A DNA stretch of 64,000 bases from Eucalyptus grandis (Eukaryota > Streptophyta > Magnoliopsida > Myrtales > Myrtaceae). Below are positions 25,824-38,784 of this stretch, in pieces; the stretch's first letter is position 1; each line of letters begins with the position of its first letter. The notes below the pieces were generated by a model that ran no database searches, was not told the origin of the DNA, and saw only the letters and a list, made by a program, of their open reading frames with translations. The stretch is taken from positions 32,837,803 through 32,901,802 of the forward strand of contig NC_052619.1 of assembly GCF_016545825.1 (NCBI RefSeq). The letters are read 5' to 3'. The translations under genes and the position numbers were made by a program.

Positions 25824-26464
25824 GGGTGTGTTTGGTAATTATTTTACTCTAGAAAATATTTTTTACTCATAAATAATTGTTTGTGATTTTATTCTCTAAA
25901 AGAGTTTATGAGTATTTGAAGGCATTTGATAATTGTCTAGTATTTATATTTCTAAAAAGAAATATGTTTTGTACGATCCTTAAATTTTTTTATGACTTAG
26001 AATTTCTTTTAATTTTTAATATTTTTATCTTATTTTAATTTTTGAATTATTTATTATGTTTTTATGGTATTATTTTTAAATTTTATTATATAATTTTATC
26101 ATATTTTTAATATAATTTTATCATGTAATTTTACTATCATGTTATAATTTTATTATATTTTTTAATTTTTTAATAATTTCATTATATTTTTCAAGTTTTA
26201 TTTAATTTTTTAATAATTTCGTTATATTTTTGCGAACCGGATAGAGAAAAAGAAGTAAAAACAAAAACAAAAACAAAAAGAGGAGAAAAAAAGAACAAGA
26301 TTTGGCTTGATTTTGGAGTTGTTCCTAGAAATAAAGAAATAATTTTTTTCAACTTTTTAATTTTGTTTTCCAGAATAAAAAAGTTATTAAATAGATTTCT
26401 TTTTTTTTTTTCTTTCAAGGAACAAAAGAATAGAATCAAACATTGTATGTTACCAAATAGACCC
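25824..26464. mobile_element. hAT-like MITE, about 640 bp
   Basis: The left end reads gggtgtgtttggtaa. The right end, reverse-complemented, reads gggtctatttggtaac, giving short terminal inverted repeats of the widespread GGGT.T.TTTGGTAA type. The interior is very AT-rich with repeated 'ttttaataatttc(a/g)ttatat' blocks (26150-26230) and no coding potential. An exact 8-bp target duplication is not clear. Confidence 0.65.
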
Positions 26465-28647
26465 TTAAAATATTGAAATTTGGAGGTGGAATGACCAAGT
26501 GACTAGTTCTATTGAACTGAACCGACCAAAACCAACTAGTCCCACCTACTTATGATAGTGGCTAAGGAAAAAAATGCAACTTCAAGAAAAAGAAAAATTC
26601 ATCCCATGATAGTGGGATCTTCCCTACCCTCACAATCTTCACTCACCCTACGTTGCGCAGGCGGAGAAATGCCATCTATTTCAAACTTTTATTTCGAAAA
26701 TCCGAAACTTAAACCGTTTTAGAAGGATGACCACCGAGGCGAATCCCATTAATGGAGAGCATCTTTACTATTTAGATCTTAAACCGTTTTAGGAGTCGCC
26801 ATTAATCATTTTCTTAAGTTGTAGAAAAACTGAAATTCTAGTGTTAGCAGGAAGTAGATTAATCATAGGAGCCAGCGAGTCCAAAAAACCAAATATTTAG
26901 GTCAAAGAGTTTGGCTACGCATGTGGGGAGAATTACCAAAAGAATTTCCTAGTTTACATTTACATATAGTATTTTGCTTTTTGGGTTTTGAAAATATGAA
27001 AATTTTTCCGCCTACCGTCAAGTGAAATCGCCCAATTCATGATACACAACGACTCGACTCCATCATGCCATTTGTAATTGTTTTCATTTCAAGAAGTGCG
27101 CAATGCATTCAAAGCAAGTCCCACACATGAATCCAGTCCATATCGATTAGACATTCAAATGACATTCCAAATTAAATCCAAACAATATGCACAATCCCTA
27201 TAGACCTCGTGGATATTCTAAATTTGAAGATGATATAATAGTTGCAAATCCGGTCCAACATGCCAAAAAGGCGATTCTAAATCAAATGAGGGAAGAATTC
27301 AAATTAACATGTAGATAGATAATCCACATCGTATACAGTATCTTAGGTTTAAAATAACAAGGACAAATCCAATCCCATTAGCAATAAAGTAAAAGTGTTG
27401 TAAAAGATTATTATTATTTATGATCGTGAACTTTTAGGTTTATTTACATTTTTTTTTTTTTTTTTTTGATTTATCATAATGAACAGAGACATTGAGCGGA
27501 ATAAAAATAATAAAAAAATACATGATATAATATAAATATGTGCAACGTTATTACTTTATTCACTAAACAATTAATAAGATATAGCAAAATCTTTAAATTA
27601 TATATTATATCCTATACAATCATATTCTAATTAAAAATCTAGATAGTCAAACGTAACTCAAATTTACTAGAATTGATTAATCCCATCACGACAACACTCA
27701 ATTTTAGTATTAGCGTGCTATTTTAACATCTCATGCAATGTTACTACTTTATTCAATTTTATGCGATTCAATAACGACAAAGAGCAATTCAAAACCAGCG
27801 TGTAATTTCAAGGCAGCAAATAATTCAGAACATCATATGAGTTGTCATGCGTTTCTGCGTGCTTATTCATGCATTTGGCCTTATTTTATCATAAGCCTAG
27901 ATAAATAAATAATAATAATAATAATAACAATAAATACCATGTTATTCATCATCATCATATTGCAATCGACATTTAAAGACAAAACCAATCATATTCGGTC
28001 AGCCTGCGCGACATCTAACGTGCAAAGCACACAAGTTTATGATTTTTAGTTCATGGCATGATTTCAATGTTAAGATCGCAGAGCAGTTTTCATCAAATCG
28101 AGTTTGACTTTTTATTTTTTGGAAAAATACATGTGAAAATAGGCACATACGCGGAGCCTCCATTCACGGACCGACGGCCTCGGGAGACTCCTCCTCGCAG
28201 TCCGCAGTCCGTTCGCCCGATACCTTCAGGATGTGAACTATCGTCATACCAAAGAAAACCAATAGAAGAAGGAGAAAACCCAAGTCGTTTCGATCCCGAA
28301 TTCTCGTCCTAAACTGCAGTGAGTACTGACATGAATGTTAATCAGTTCAGCACTGTCAATAAGGCATCATCCTTCCATTTCATCGCTGAGATAAACTGCT
28401 CTTATGCTTAATTTACAGAACACAATCTTCCATTCTAGTTCCATCCTAGGCATCCACTCTAAAGTAACAAAATTGTGACCCGCACAGACAGGCCTAGACT
28501 GTCCCTCTCAAATGGGAAGAGAAAATCCCCACATCATGCAACTTAAAAGATAGAGCATAACTACAGAAGGTGAAGAAAAGTTAATACAGCTCTCCACGAG
28601 AATTATGATTCCACAATGCGTTTGCATTACTGTCTCGATTCACAAGA
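26465..28647. other. AT-rich intergenic, no supported gene
   Basis: Contains a poly-T run at 27451-27468, an AAT microsatellite at 27904-27936 and the expected SDA1 3' UTR just below 28648. An open frame at 28058-28312 has no recognisable similarity. Confidence 0.55.
27904..27936. repeat. (AAT)n microsatellite
   Basis: About ten AAT/ATA trinucleotides with one interruption. Confidence 0.85.
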
Positions 28648-31600
28648 TCATTTCCACGCTTTCTTCCCACGGAACTGTTTACCAAGTCGCCCTTGTTTCT
28701 TCTTTTTGTCCTGGCGAGATCTTTGTACTTTCGCTCTCTTCGCAGCCATAGGCATAACCTTCCTGTGTTCCTTCTGCTTGTTGCTCGAACCACCCGTCTG
28801 TCCATCATAGTTAAATCAATGTCATTAAGGTTAAATTACGTGAAGTAGCATCAACTACTTGTCTTTGGGGGAAATGCATTATATTGCAAGTCAAAATATC
28901 ATTTTGTTGATAAGAGCTGCCAGCTTCCAGGCAGAAGGAATAAAATATCGTACCTTCTTCTGCTTTATGGCAGCTCGAGCTTGGTACTTCCCTCTTTCCT
29001 CCCGTCCAGCCTTCACGAGTGCTAATCTTTCCTCTTTACTTAGCTTTTGTTTCACATGAGCCTGAATTCCACAGCACACCATGCTTAAGTAAATAATAAA
29101 GAGAGATACAGAAGCACTCCAAATGAAAAAGGACAGAGCAAATTAACACAGTGATAGGAGACGAAAGATTTCATCCAAACAAGATTGCTGCAAGCATTTC
29201 ACATGAATAACCTTTTCAAGACTATTGGGAGGAATTTTGGCATTTTGAATTCTATCACTTCAAGAAAACTTCATGGAGCAACTATCATCACGATGATAAG
29301 TAATGATGTATGCCATTGCTTCCACCGATTGAAACGCAGCTTTTTTAAAGTGCAGACAGTAAACATGAGACCAAACTAAGTACCTCAAGTTTTGCAGGAT
29401 CCACACGCTTGAAGCTTAGTTGATCAGAACTGGGAACCTTAAAAGGTGACTTCGTTTCCACACCCTTTCCCAACAACCCATGCTTGGTCAAAGCAGCTTT
29501 GGCTTCTTTCTTGGCCTGATAAATAACCCGAAGCTTCAGTACTTTCAAAATCAATTGACCTCACCATGTTTAGAAACAGTGAAAAATACTTCTTCAGAAA
29601 CAACTGGTGCAACAACACATCATAAGCAAATTTCAGTACCTTTAGTTGCTTGATACGTCGGAAGTCCTCATTAGAAAGAATGCCATCAGCCGAATCAGAT
29701 GAAGGCTGACTCAATTTTGTTTCAGCTAATTTCTTCAAGGCCCTAAGACTTGTTTCAGCAGCATTAATCTGTCCATCAAGATCAGAGAATTTCCTCTTCC
29801 TTGTCTCAGAGAATTTAACTCCGGATCCAGTTTTTTCCTCACCACTATTAGTTTCCGAGACAGCATTACCTTCATCATGCACCTCTTCATTATCATCGCC
29901 ACAATCTGCTTTTGCATCCTCATCATCATGCTCGTCCTCATCTTCATCTAACTCGTCACTGCTTACTTCATCCAAATCTTCAGCAGAAGAGTTATCTTCT
30001 TCATGCTCACTGTCACCTTCCAAAGATTCATCATCGCATTCATTATCATCAGCAGATGCGTGGGTTTCTTCGTCATCACTAGTAGCGTTATCATCATCTG
30101 ACCCACAGGATACAGAAATGTCAATGCCAACACTACCTCCATCGTCACTGTCTTCAGTGTCAATGTCCTCCTCATCACTACCAATGTTATCGTCATCCTC
30201 ATCATCATCACTATTCTGCAGCAGTTCAACACCAGGAACATCACTGGCAACACTGACTTCACCATATGCCTTTGGTCGTGCCGTTGGGTCACTGGGGCGT
30301 CCTCGGTCTTTCTTTACCAGCATTGAGGGACAAAGCTGTGATATGTCAAAGCAGCAATTAAGTGAGACACCCTATAAAACAGTAGTTATAAAACACTGGA
30401 GAGAGAGAGAGTATACCTCTCTAAATAAAGAGATAAGAGACCGAGCAGCTGCTGATATTGCCTTCTCATGTGATTTTTTATATAATACAAGATCTTGCAA
30501 CAAGTCTTCATTCATCAACTAGATGCCATAACAAATATGCCAGTCAGAAGATGGAATCAAAACTGACACGAGTAAGAAAATGGCTCAAAAGTCAAGACGA
30601 AAGAAAGGTACTGGGACAATCGTATATTAAATTACTTCCTCCTTGTTCACTTTTTGTGAAGTTGTGAGTGCACATTCTAAGTTCACCAGTAAAGGTGCAA
30701 ATGAAAGCATCATCATAGAACCAAACAATGCAAAATCAATCCTATCAAGTCTTGAAGAAGAAAATGAATACAGGCAGAGGAAAAAGAGGTAGTTACCAGG
30801 GGCATGCGTAGACATATCTCCCTTACGACATTAATTCCAACTGCAATAGCCTGGAAAATGCAATCAAAAGATCAGAACCTTGCAAAATTCATCACATTAT
30901 GAAGAGGCTAGTCCCAAAAAAGTACCTCAGGACGTGATCGATCGTGTACAAATTGGTTTACTATTTGCTTAAATAGGGGTTCAACTGCATCGGGAGGCAC
31001 CTACAGAAAACATAATTACTTCAAGAAAACAGAATAATCGACAGGTAACAAGAGCCAGCAAACCAAGTGAATATATTGATTCAGCAATCAGGAGGAAAAT
31101 GTTGAAGTAAACAGAAAGAGAAAGACAGGGAAGGGGGAGGAAAAAGCAAGCCATCTACACTACCATATCATGACAGGCCTGAACCGCTGCTGCTAGCAAG
31201 GTTGTGACATCACGCTGGTGAGGCTGTAACACAAGTAGAAAATAATAAAATCTCCAACACCTAGCAAACAAGAAATGAACCACGCAGTATTTTTCCAAGC
31301 ACATACCTGAACATACTTTTGGAGAAAAGGATAAAAATTTAACAAAATCAAGTGGTGAAGGCCCACAGTTCGTGCAACTACTTTCAACATCATCATCTTA
31401 ACCTGCAACATATCAAGGAGACAATAGACACAAGCAAACATTTAGGCTTTAAGCCAATATATAGGGATATTGCACAGAAGAAAACCTTGAAATATTTTAG
31501 TGATAAAGTTAGAAATTGATCATAATAAAAGATTTTATTGGCAGCAGTTGTATTTTGGAGCTTAAAATGCTTACCTGAAAAAATCCATCTTGCCCAATGA

Positions 31601-34063
31601 AAATAGGAATTATACATACTAAATTCAGAATAAAATAAAACAAAAAAACCTTGCTGCTAAAACTTTTAGGGCAGTGAAGAAATTCCTAAAATTATAATGC
31701 TCATCTGAGAAATTCTTGCAGATAATTTCCATGTTCCGACACTATGCAAAGAAACTGATTTGGCACAAGATCTGTCTCACCCTCTTACTGGTTTTGTATG
31801 AAAACTTCTCATCAAAGTCTAATACCATATTCTTCAAATTGAAATTAAAAGATGAATCATGCCAGCAAATCTCCTAATGTAGCCAGCTATAATGCAGTAA
31901 AACCTTAATTTATTGATTTAGAGAAAAAAAAAATCATATTATGCTAAGAGAAGAAGAAGAAATGAAGAAACCTAATCAATCATAAGGAATACTTGTAAAG
32001 TTGCTATGGAAAGGCAAACTTCCAGATATGCAATTCAATATCTTCACTAAATAGATAGTAGTACAGACCTCAAAGCGTTCATTGCAAGTCTGAAGGCGTG
32101 AGAATAACTTTTCAGCGAACCCCTGAAGACAAGGTGAAAGTGATAAGAATACCAGTATAAGCTAAGGTGCAGAAGCACAAAGACAAAGAAAATGGCAAAC
32201 CTGGGCATCTTTCAGATGATTAAGGGGTGAATAATAATTTGAAGAGCTCTTTTCTGAAGACAATCGCTGTTGCCTTTTCATGCTTCGCATAGCTCGCTGC
32301 AGCTTTGCCTTCTTTTTCTTCTTGCTAGCAGAAGTACCTTTATGGTGTGCCTGAAAGTCAGTTCAAAATGTATACATTAAGATTTTATCCAGTTTAACAA
32401 TAGAAGCAATTAGTAAATGCAGCTCAACGGCAGCGAAAAGAGATCCTGACCTCTGACATCATATTTACTCGATTAGACATTGGAACTCAAATTCCAACTG
32501 GTACTTTTATAATGTAATCTCTTAAAAGTTGGTAGCAATCGCATGTTCAAAAAACTTTCAAGCATGAACATAGGCAATGCAACATTAACTTCTTCGTTGA
32601 AAACTTTATCACCAGAGAATGCACAATATGACTATAAGTTTTTTTGAGAATCTACTGACCTTATAGGCAGCTTCCTTACTAACAATAACATGAGGACTTT
32701 GATGAGATAATTCATCATCACTGCTTGAAGCATCACTATCCGAATCATCTTCAATCTTCTCATAATCAAGAAGAAATGATAGAGTGGCAATCATGATCCT
32801 GATGGTATCAAAGATACAAATGATTTTTTCTGAAGGTGAAGACTACAGAAGATTAATGAGAGACAGGCAAGAGGACACTACCTTGATGCTGGATGAAAGC
32901 ACGCCGTACATATGGCATTAGCTGTTCTATCGTCAAACCATACCTTTCTTCTGTGAAGCTCACATAGTATAATTAGCGATTGCTTAGCTTTTGTCTCCTC
33001 CTCTTGCTACAACAGGACAGTCGCAATTTAGTACACGTAAGCATACCTTGACAAAGTCAAATTCCACAGGCTACAAGAAGATCAGAATTCCAAACCTGTA
33101 ACAACGAAAACAACACATTCTGAAGCGATCGGTTAGTGGCTTCATTCTTGTGCTTCTGATTCATCTTACGAATGCTGTGAACCACATGTGAGAATGCCAA
33201 TTTCCTCAAGGCTCTATCCCCCAGCGTCTGCAGCTCCACGAACAAAGCCAGAGTATCTCGTATATCGACCATCTAAGGAGATAAGGGTTACATCAAATCA
33301 CGTCCCCAAAAGACTATAACTATAAAATGCTACTTTAGCATCAATCAATCAAAAGAAAACCCTAAAATTTAGAGGAATGTCAGGTTTCCGACCATTGCAC
33401 AATCGCAGTAGACAGAGGCTCAATACTAATTATCCATCTGCACCGACAAAAATTCTCCAGACGCATAAAGAAGCTGAATTGTGAAGGTACATCCTAACAA
33501 CATCATATGCAAACACGTAAAAAAAAAAAAAAAAAAAAACCCTACATTTCCGAGCGATAACAGCTCCTAGAAATTGACATATGCAACATCGACGAAGAAA
33601 TGCCAAGTTCCCCACCGATATCAACCAAGACATACGAAATCAATTCCATATCAGGACCGACCTTCCGATTGACGAGCAAGATAAGCGCCTGAGTCACCGT
33701 GCACCTGAGACCGGAGGGCAGCGACCTCGCGGAAGAGCGGAGGAACTCGGCGAGCCGCGCCGGGAACTCGGCCAGCTGCTTGGGGTAGAACGGGGCCACA
33801 TGCGCCAGGAACGAGGCGCGGTCGCCGAGGTCCTTGGCGACGGCGGGGTCGGCGGCGACGCCGCTGATGGAGGCGAAGCTGAGGGCGGCCTGCTGCTCGA
33901 AGAGCTCGAGCGAGGACTCGAACTGGCTGCGGACGAGGCCGAGCTCCGTCGCGTACCCCTCGGGGTCGCACTTCATCTTCGACTGGAGCGCCGCCAGGCT
34001 CAGCTTCTCGGAGCTCCGGCCGGACGCCGACAGGGCCTCCAGCGAGAGGCGGGCGGACGACAT
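28648..34063 (-). CDS. SDA1: SDA1 homologue, 60S ribosome biogenesis/nuclear export (839 aa, 15 exons)
   Basis: Exons in transcript order: 34063-33662, 33272-33096, 33006-32882, 32798-32660, 32350-32201, 32122-32069, 31402-31307, 31223-31164, 31000-30926, 30850-30797, 30518-30417, 30335-29640, 29515-29384, 29061-28954 and 28797-28648. They total 2520 nt in frame. The N-terminal part (to about residue 280; e.g. LRCTVTQALILLVNRK, ELQTLGDRALRKLAFSHVV) matches the SDA1/NUC130-type helical domain. A very acidic Ser/Asp/Glu stretch lies at about 515-650 in the 232-codon exon 12. The C terminus is strongly basic (KQKLSKEERLALVKAG; QDKKKKQGRLGKQFRGKK) and probably nucleolar. SDA1 in yeast and SDAD1 in human act in pre-60S maturation and export. 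Yeast family members are near 767 aa and plant ones about 800. The first part of exon 1 was copied into the downstream duplication. Confidence 0.95.
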
Positions 34064-34826
34064 CGCCGGCGGCGCGAACGGAGCTGCCGACTGCCGAGGA
34101 GGGAGTCCTTCTTTAAACCCTAGAACCGGAAAAACCCAGGCGGAGGTGCGCTTGCCGTTTTCTTATATGTTCCGTTAATTAATCTACTTTATTAAAAAAA
34201 AAATTAAAATGATATTAATATTTTTCTTGAATTTTAATTTAACGTGCAATATCATTTTTCGCAAAGCATAAATTATTTAAAAAATTATCTCTAATTTATA
34301 ATTGATCGATGAAAATAGTTTTTACTTTTAACCGTTCATTTATTTTTATAAATAATTATTATTAGGAAATATTTTTCAAATCACTTATTTTTTATAAAAT
34401 TAACAAAACATAAACATTTAATGCATGATTTTGTTTCATCAAACAAGAGAGTTTGGATAAATTCATAAATTTATTGTGAAATGAGTCTCGTACTTCTAAT
34501 TTATTCAACGGAGTCCCTCTACTTTTCAAAATAAATATAAATCGGTTCTTCACATCACAAATTTACATAATTACGCTATCTTTTCATTCATTTCTCAAAT
34601 CAAAATGAAAAATAAGTATCTATCCTTTTGTTATTAGTATTTTACATTCTCAAATTTTTATAAAAGTTAAGACAGTTTTCATTTACATATAAATTAAATT
34701 ATAATAATAAAGGTCGAACCAAAAGTGTTCTCATATATATGCAGACACCGTTTGTAATGACTGAATTTCTCATCTATCCCGTCTTCTCCGAAGCGGACGA
34801 GATTGGAGGAGGAACGATTTTCAGAC
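34064..34826. promoter_or_regulatory. Divergent intergenic region between SDA1 and desulfhydrase copy 1
   Basis: SDA1 (minus) and the desulfhydrase gene (plus) start 763 bp apart, head to head, so they probably share a bidirectional promoter. The core (34200-34440) has phrases such as 'ttcatttatttttataa' and 'atttttcaaatcactta'. These recur in degenerate or inverted form near 55100-55500, so part of it is old MITE sequence. An ATATATAT box at 34733-34740 is 87 bp before the desulfhydrase ATG, a plausible TATA box for that gene. The whole region is also present, altered, in unit 2. Confidence 0.6.
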
Positions 34827-37800
34827 ATGAAGCTTCAACAACGTCTACCTCTTCCTCTTCCTGTCTCATGCGGCTTTCGCTCTTCCGCCCATCTTCCTCA
34901 CACCCTTCAGGTCTCTCTCTCTCTCTTTCTGGGCAGCTGCTTTCCAATGGGAGTTCCTCACCTCTCCTATGAACAAACGTTGCTGCTCGTGTGGATGATT
35001 TTGGCGGCGTAACGCTTCTAGACTTGTATTGGGCCGGCGCGTATTGATCAATCTGAGTTCGAGCGCTTCGCTCAACGTACGGTAGTAGTGAGTCTAGTGA
35101 CTGGGTCGTGAAAAAGGAAGCAGCTTTCTGGGGAACACAAGTCGGAACAGGATCATTTCGGCGCTTTATATCTTTCCTCCGGTCTCGGCTCTTGAATTTT
35201 GAGTGTGTTCAGAAACTCCAACCTCGCCGCTAATTGTGGCTAGTAATTATATGTCTACATCGCTTCCGTTGTCGGGTTTTGCTCCGCTAGGAATTGCACC
35301 GTATCTTCAAATGTGGTTGAACAAGTTGTTTGATTCGATTGCCAGGGGATTGCTGAAGCCAAACTGGGTTGCGAAGAATTTGTTGCGAAACTCCTTGACC
35401 GGAGGTGGACATTGCCCAGCCCGGATACTAGAATCCAGCAGATAGTGTCGGCTCCTAAGCGAATCGAAGAGGAGGATGGGCTGTTGAAGGATAAGTCCTG
35501 GTTTAACATTCCGAATCCATTGTTGGGTGATAAAATCACAGACAAGAGCGGTCCGGACTCTTCTTTCTATGTCATCAGGGACGACTTGCTCCATCCTCTA
35601 ATCAATGGCAACAAAGCGAGGAAGCTGGATGCAGTGCTTCCTCTTCTGGAGGATCACTCGGTGACTGATGTGGTAAGACCCCATTTGCACGACTAAAGAT
35701 TCACGTTTCTGTTTTTTCAAGTACTGTGTAGCTGGAAGCATCTTCGGAATAATAACCTATTTGATTTTATTCTTGGAGCATAAGATTGTCAATTTGTATC
35801 GTAACATGAATACGTTCTGCAGAATTTTGACTAAAGTATCTACAAGTTATCAAGTCAGTTATTCATCATTTATTATGCTTTTGCCGCTAGCCCCGTGCAA
35901 TTCATTTCCGGGATCATGGGATCCCTCTAAATTAATCTTTGACTTGTCCATTCAGATTCAATCATTTGTTTGACCATGGGGTATGTCCATTCAATTCGCA
36001 TGACATTCTGCTGGGACATTTTCTAGGTGACATGTGGAGGATGTCAAAGTGCACATGCAGCAGCTGTTGGTATTTTCCTTCTTCTGGAAATAATCACATT
36101 TATGTATTCTATGCAAAAAAATATTTCACATCAATACTTGAATTAGACAAGCAAGGAGAAGTAGGGAGAAAAAACACATTGGATTAGCTACATCTGGAAT
36201 TTCTCGACATTTTTGTGACATGAGTCCCTCACTTTCTGGATCTTCTAAATCTCTGTTGTAAGTCAACTCTTTTGAGACAGTAACAGTGGAAAACAAGTGA
36301 AATTAAAGGTAGAATCTTTGATGTTTCTGCAAAAAAAGGTCTATCGCGAGTCATCATTTCCTAACAATGTGCAATTGCAGCTGTTTCATGTGCAGAACGA
36401 GGACTAAGATCACATTTGCTTCTAAGAGGAGAGCAGCCTGATATTTTGACTGGATATAACCTGATTTCAACAATGTATGGAAATGTCAAATATGTGCCCA
36501 GGTCTGTTTATGCCAATAGAGAAGAAGCTCTAAAGACCTATGCAAGTTCAGTGGCAGGTGGAAATGGATGCGTTCTTTCACTGTCTGATATTCTTGAGGC
36601 TCCTTTGACTGAGCAAATTGTTAGCTCTTCCCATCCTATTTCAACTTCAATGGAGGACCAGAGAAGTTTAGGAAACTTCTCAAGGAAGGTCGTAATCATG
36701 AATGAAGGAGCAGGAGATTCTATAGCATTATTAGGTAACACATTTGTGGGCATAGACCTTGTGTTTCTGTCTGCATGTTTACTGGGTCCACTAATGTGCT
36801 TATCCATTGACACAAGTGTACAATAATTTGTGTTATTGTTGGTAAGAAATGCATCCGGGTTGGACAGTAGTGGCATGCTTGGGGGCTCCTGCATGCTGCA
36901 ATGATTCATTTAGAAGATATCTGAAGGTGGTTTTTAGGTGCGTAAAATATTTATATTGTTGACATAAGTAGATATTAGTTTGATCAATGACTGCATACTG
37001 ATTTTTGTTGAGAAAATGAGCGCCAATATGATCATTGTTTTCTTTGGGGGGCTTCAAACCATCATCCTGTCTTCTCTTTCCTTTGTAATTCAGATGATGA
37101 TACTATTCTATTTTCTCTTAGGCGTCATTCGCTTGGTACATCACTTATCTCAAAGTCACTTGCTCGGAAAAGAGAAAGCCATGAAATTTGTTGTAGATGC
37201 TGGTACAGGGACTACGGCTGTTGGTCTAGGACTTGGAGCCATATATTTTGGGTGTGTTTCATCCTGAGTTATTTGTCTATTCTTTTGATCAAGCTAACTA
37301 TTATGATGATTGCATCAATTTTGAATTACTCAATTTAAACCACACTATTTGCACTTTGCCAAGTTGAGCCTCAATGAATGAGCTCAAGTGGTGACTTATA
37401 CTTTCCTCTCCACAGGCTCCCCTGGAAAATCACTGCTGTGATGCTGGCCGATACACTTGATAACTACAGAGAAAGGGAGAGAAGGTTGATCTCTGACTTC
37501 AAGAGGCATTTCAGATTTGATCTTGATCACACCTTACGTGAAATTGACAGGGGAGCAGTGCACTGGGTGGAACGATATCATCCAAGAAAGTAAGTAAATC
37601 TCCCTCTATAACATTTCCATTGGTTGTAGCAGATGCATTGCAACGAGACATATGGATGGTGCACATATTTTAATCCCCTACACCCCACCTTCATTTAGAC
37701 GTACTTGTGCACTCATAATGCTAAACAAGCTGCCTATCAATTGATCATTCTGGGGTTTTTGCGTTTTTTTCAGTTCTGGATGTGGATGTCCTCATCATGA

Positions 37801-38641
37801 ATTCAGTGCCATCATGCTTTGATTGAACAGTTTATATAAACCTATCGTACAGCATGATGCAAAACTGGGAGTACTTGTTTAAATTAAATGCCTTTTAGCA
37901 ATGGTTACTGCTTCATTAGGCAAAATAACTGCCTTTTTGTAATCAATATTCAATAGTTGTTGTCTTGTCAACTTTATAGACTGCTTCGTTTAGTATAACA
38001 TGGTAATTGACATTTAAATCAGCAGCCATGTATCCATTGACTTTCACTCCATTAGTCAACACCTTAGTTTGACCAATGTCAACATCATCTTCATGTTTTC
38101 AGAAGACACTACTGTTTTAAGAAGACACTTCTTTTTATTTTTTTTGGTCGAATGGAAGACACTACTTTAGACATAGCTTTTTTAGGAAATCTTCTTGTGA
38201 CAGTGTATTTGTATCTGCAAAGTCATATGCACATTATTCTTTCTGGCTAAACCATTTCTTAATCAACATTGGCGGATCATAAACTCAAACCATGTCAAAG
38301 CTATTCCTCACATACAGTGCTGATGGCCCATATCCAGATTTTGCTGTAAGACTTTCTTGGGCGAAAACTGATACTTTGCAGATCTTGATGGTAACTGTCT
38401 TCATAGATTCGGCAATGTAATTAAAGGTGAAGTAGAAGTATGCCAGGAGATTACCCGGCAAACTGGTATTCTCGTGGATCCAGTTTATACTTTGGCAGCT
38501 TGGGAGCTGGCAAGTTTGCTTAGCGAAAAGGAAGCAAGAGGTGACGCTGAGGTTGTGATGCTTCACACTGGTGGCACTCTCAGCATGTTTGGACTAGCAC
38601 AAAGATATAAGTCCTATTTTCAGATGCTGAAAGATAGGTAG
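34827..38641 (+). CDS. D-CDES2: D-cysteine desulfhydrase 2-like PLP enzyme, copy 1 (448 aa, 7 exons)
   Basis: Exons 34827-34910, 35346-35672, 36027-36069, 36381-36734, 37122-37251, 37416-37589 and 38407-38641 join in frame (1347 nt). The protein belongs to the ACC deaminase/D-cysteine desulfhydrase family of PLP enzymes, which split cysteine to pyruvate, ammonia and H2S. The order and motifs match Arabidopsis D-CDES2 (mitochondrial). The PLP lysine is predicted at K118 in NGNKARKLD. Others are [54 protein letters not shown] and HTGGTL. The acidic-poor, Arg/Ser N terminus suits a mitochondrial presequence. In the last motif this copy has Ser430 (TLSMFG) where copy 2 has Gly; effect unknown. 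Exon 1 ends at an unusual donor, CAG/GTCTCT, inside a CT run; the other joins are ordinary. No breaks in frame. Confidence 0.9.
34912..34927. repeat. Short (CT)n at intron 1 donor, copy 1
   Basis: About seven CT units directly follow the exon 1 donor. The matching tract in copy 2 has about twenty, so the repeat has expanded or contracted since the duplication. Confidence 0.8.
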
Positions 38642-38784
38642 TTGAGCTGTTGAATAGTAAAACATGGGTTGTAATTGTGCAATTGTCCTCCCTAGTCTGG
38701 AAATCATTCTTCTCATGGAAAGGTGAAAGCTTGATGGCGAAGTGTCAATGCATATTTTATGAAAGTTTCGTCGAAATATCTCAC

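Noticed and set aside
28058..28312. 84-codon open frame upstream of the SDA1 3' end
   Set aside because: No recognisable similarity or gene context; likely chance.
33581..34178. Long plus-strand frames opposite SDA1 exon 1
   Set aside because: They are compositional shadows of the GC-rich SDA1 exon, which is supported by protein similarity and splice sites.
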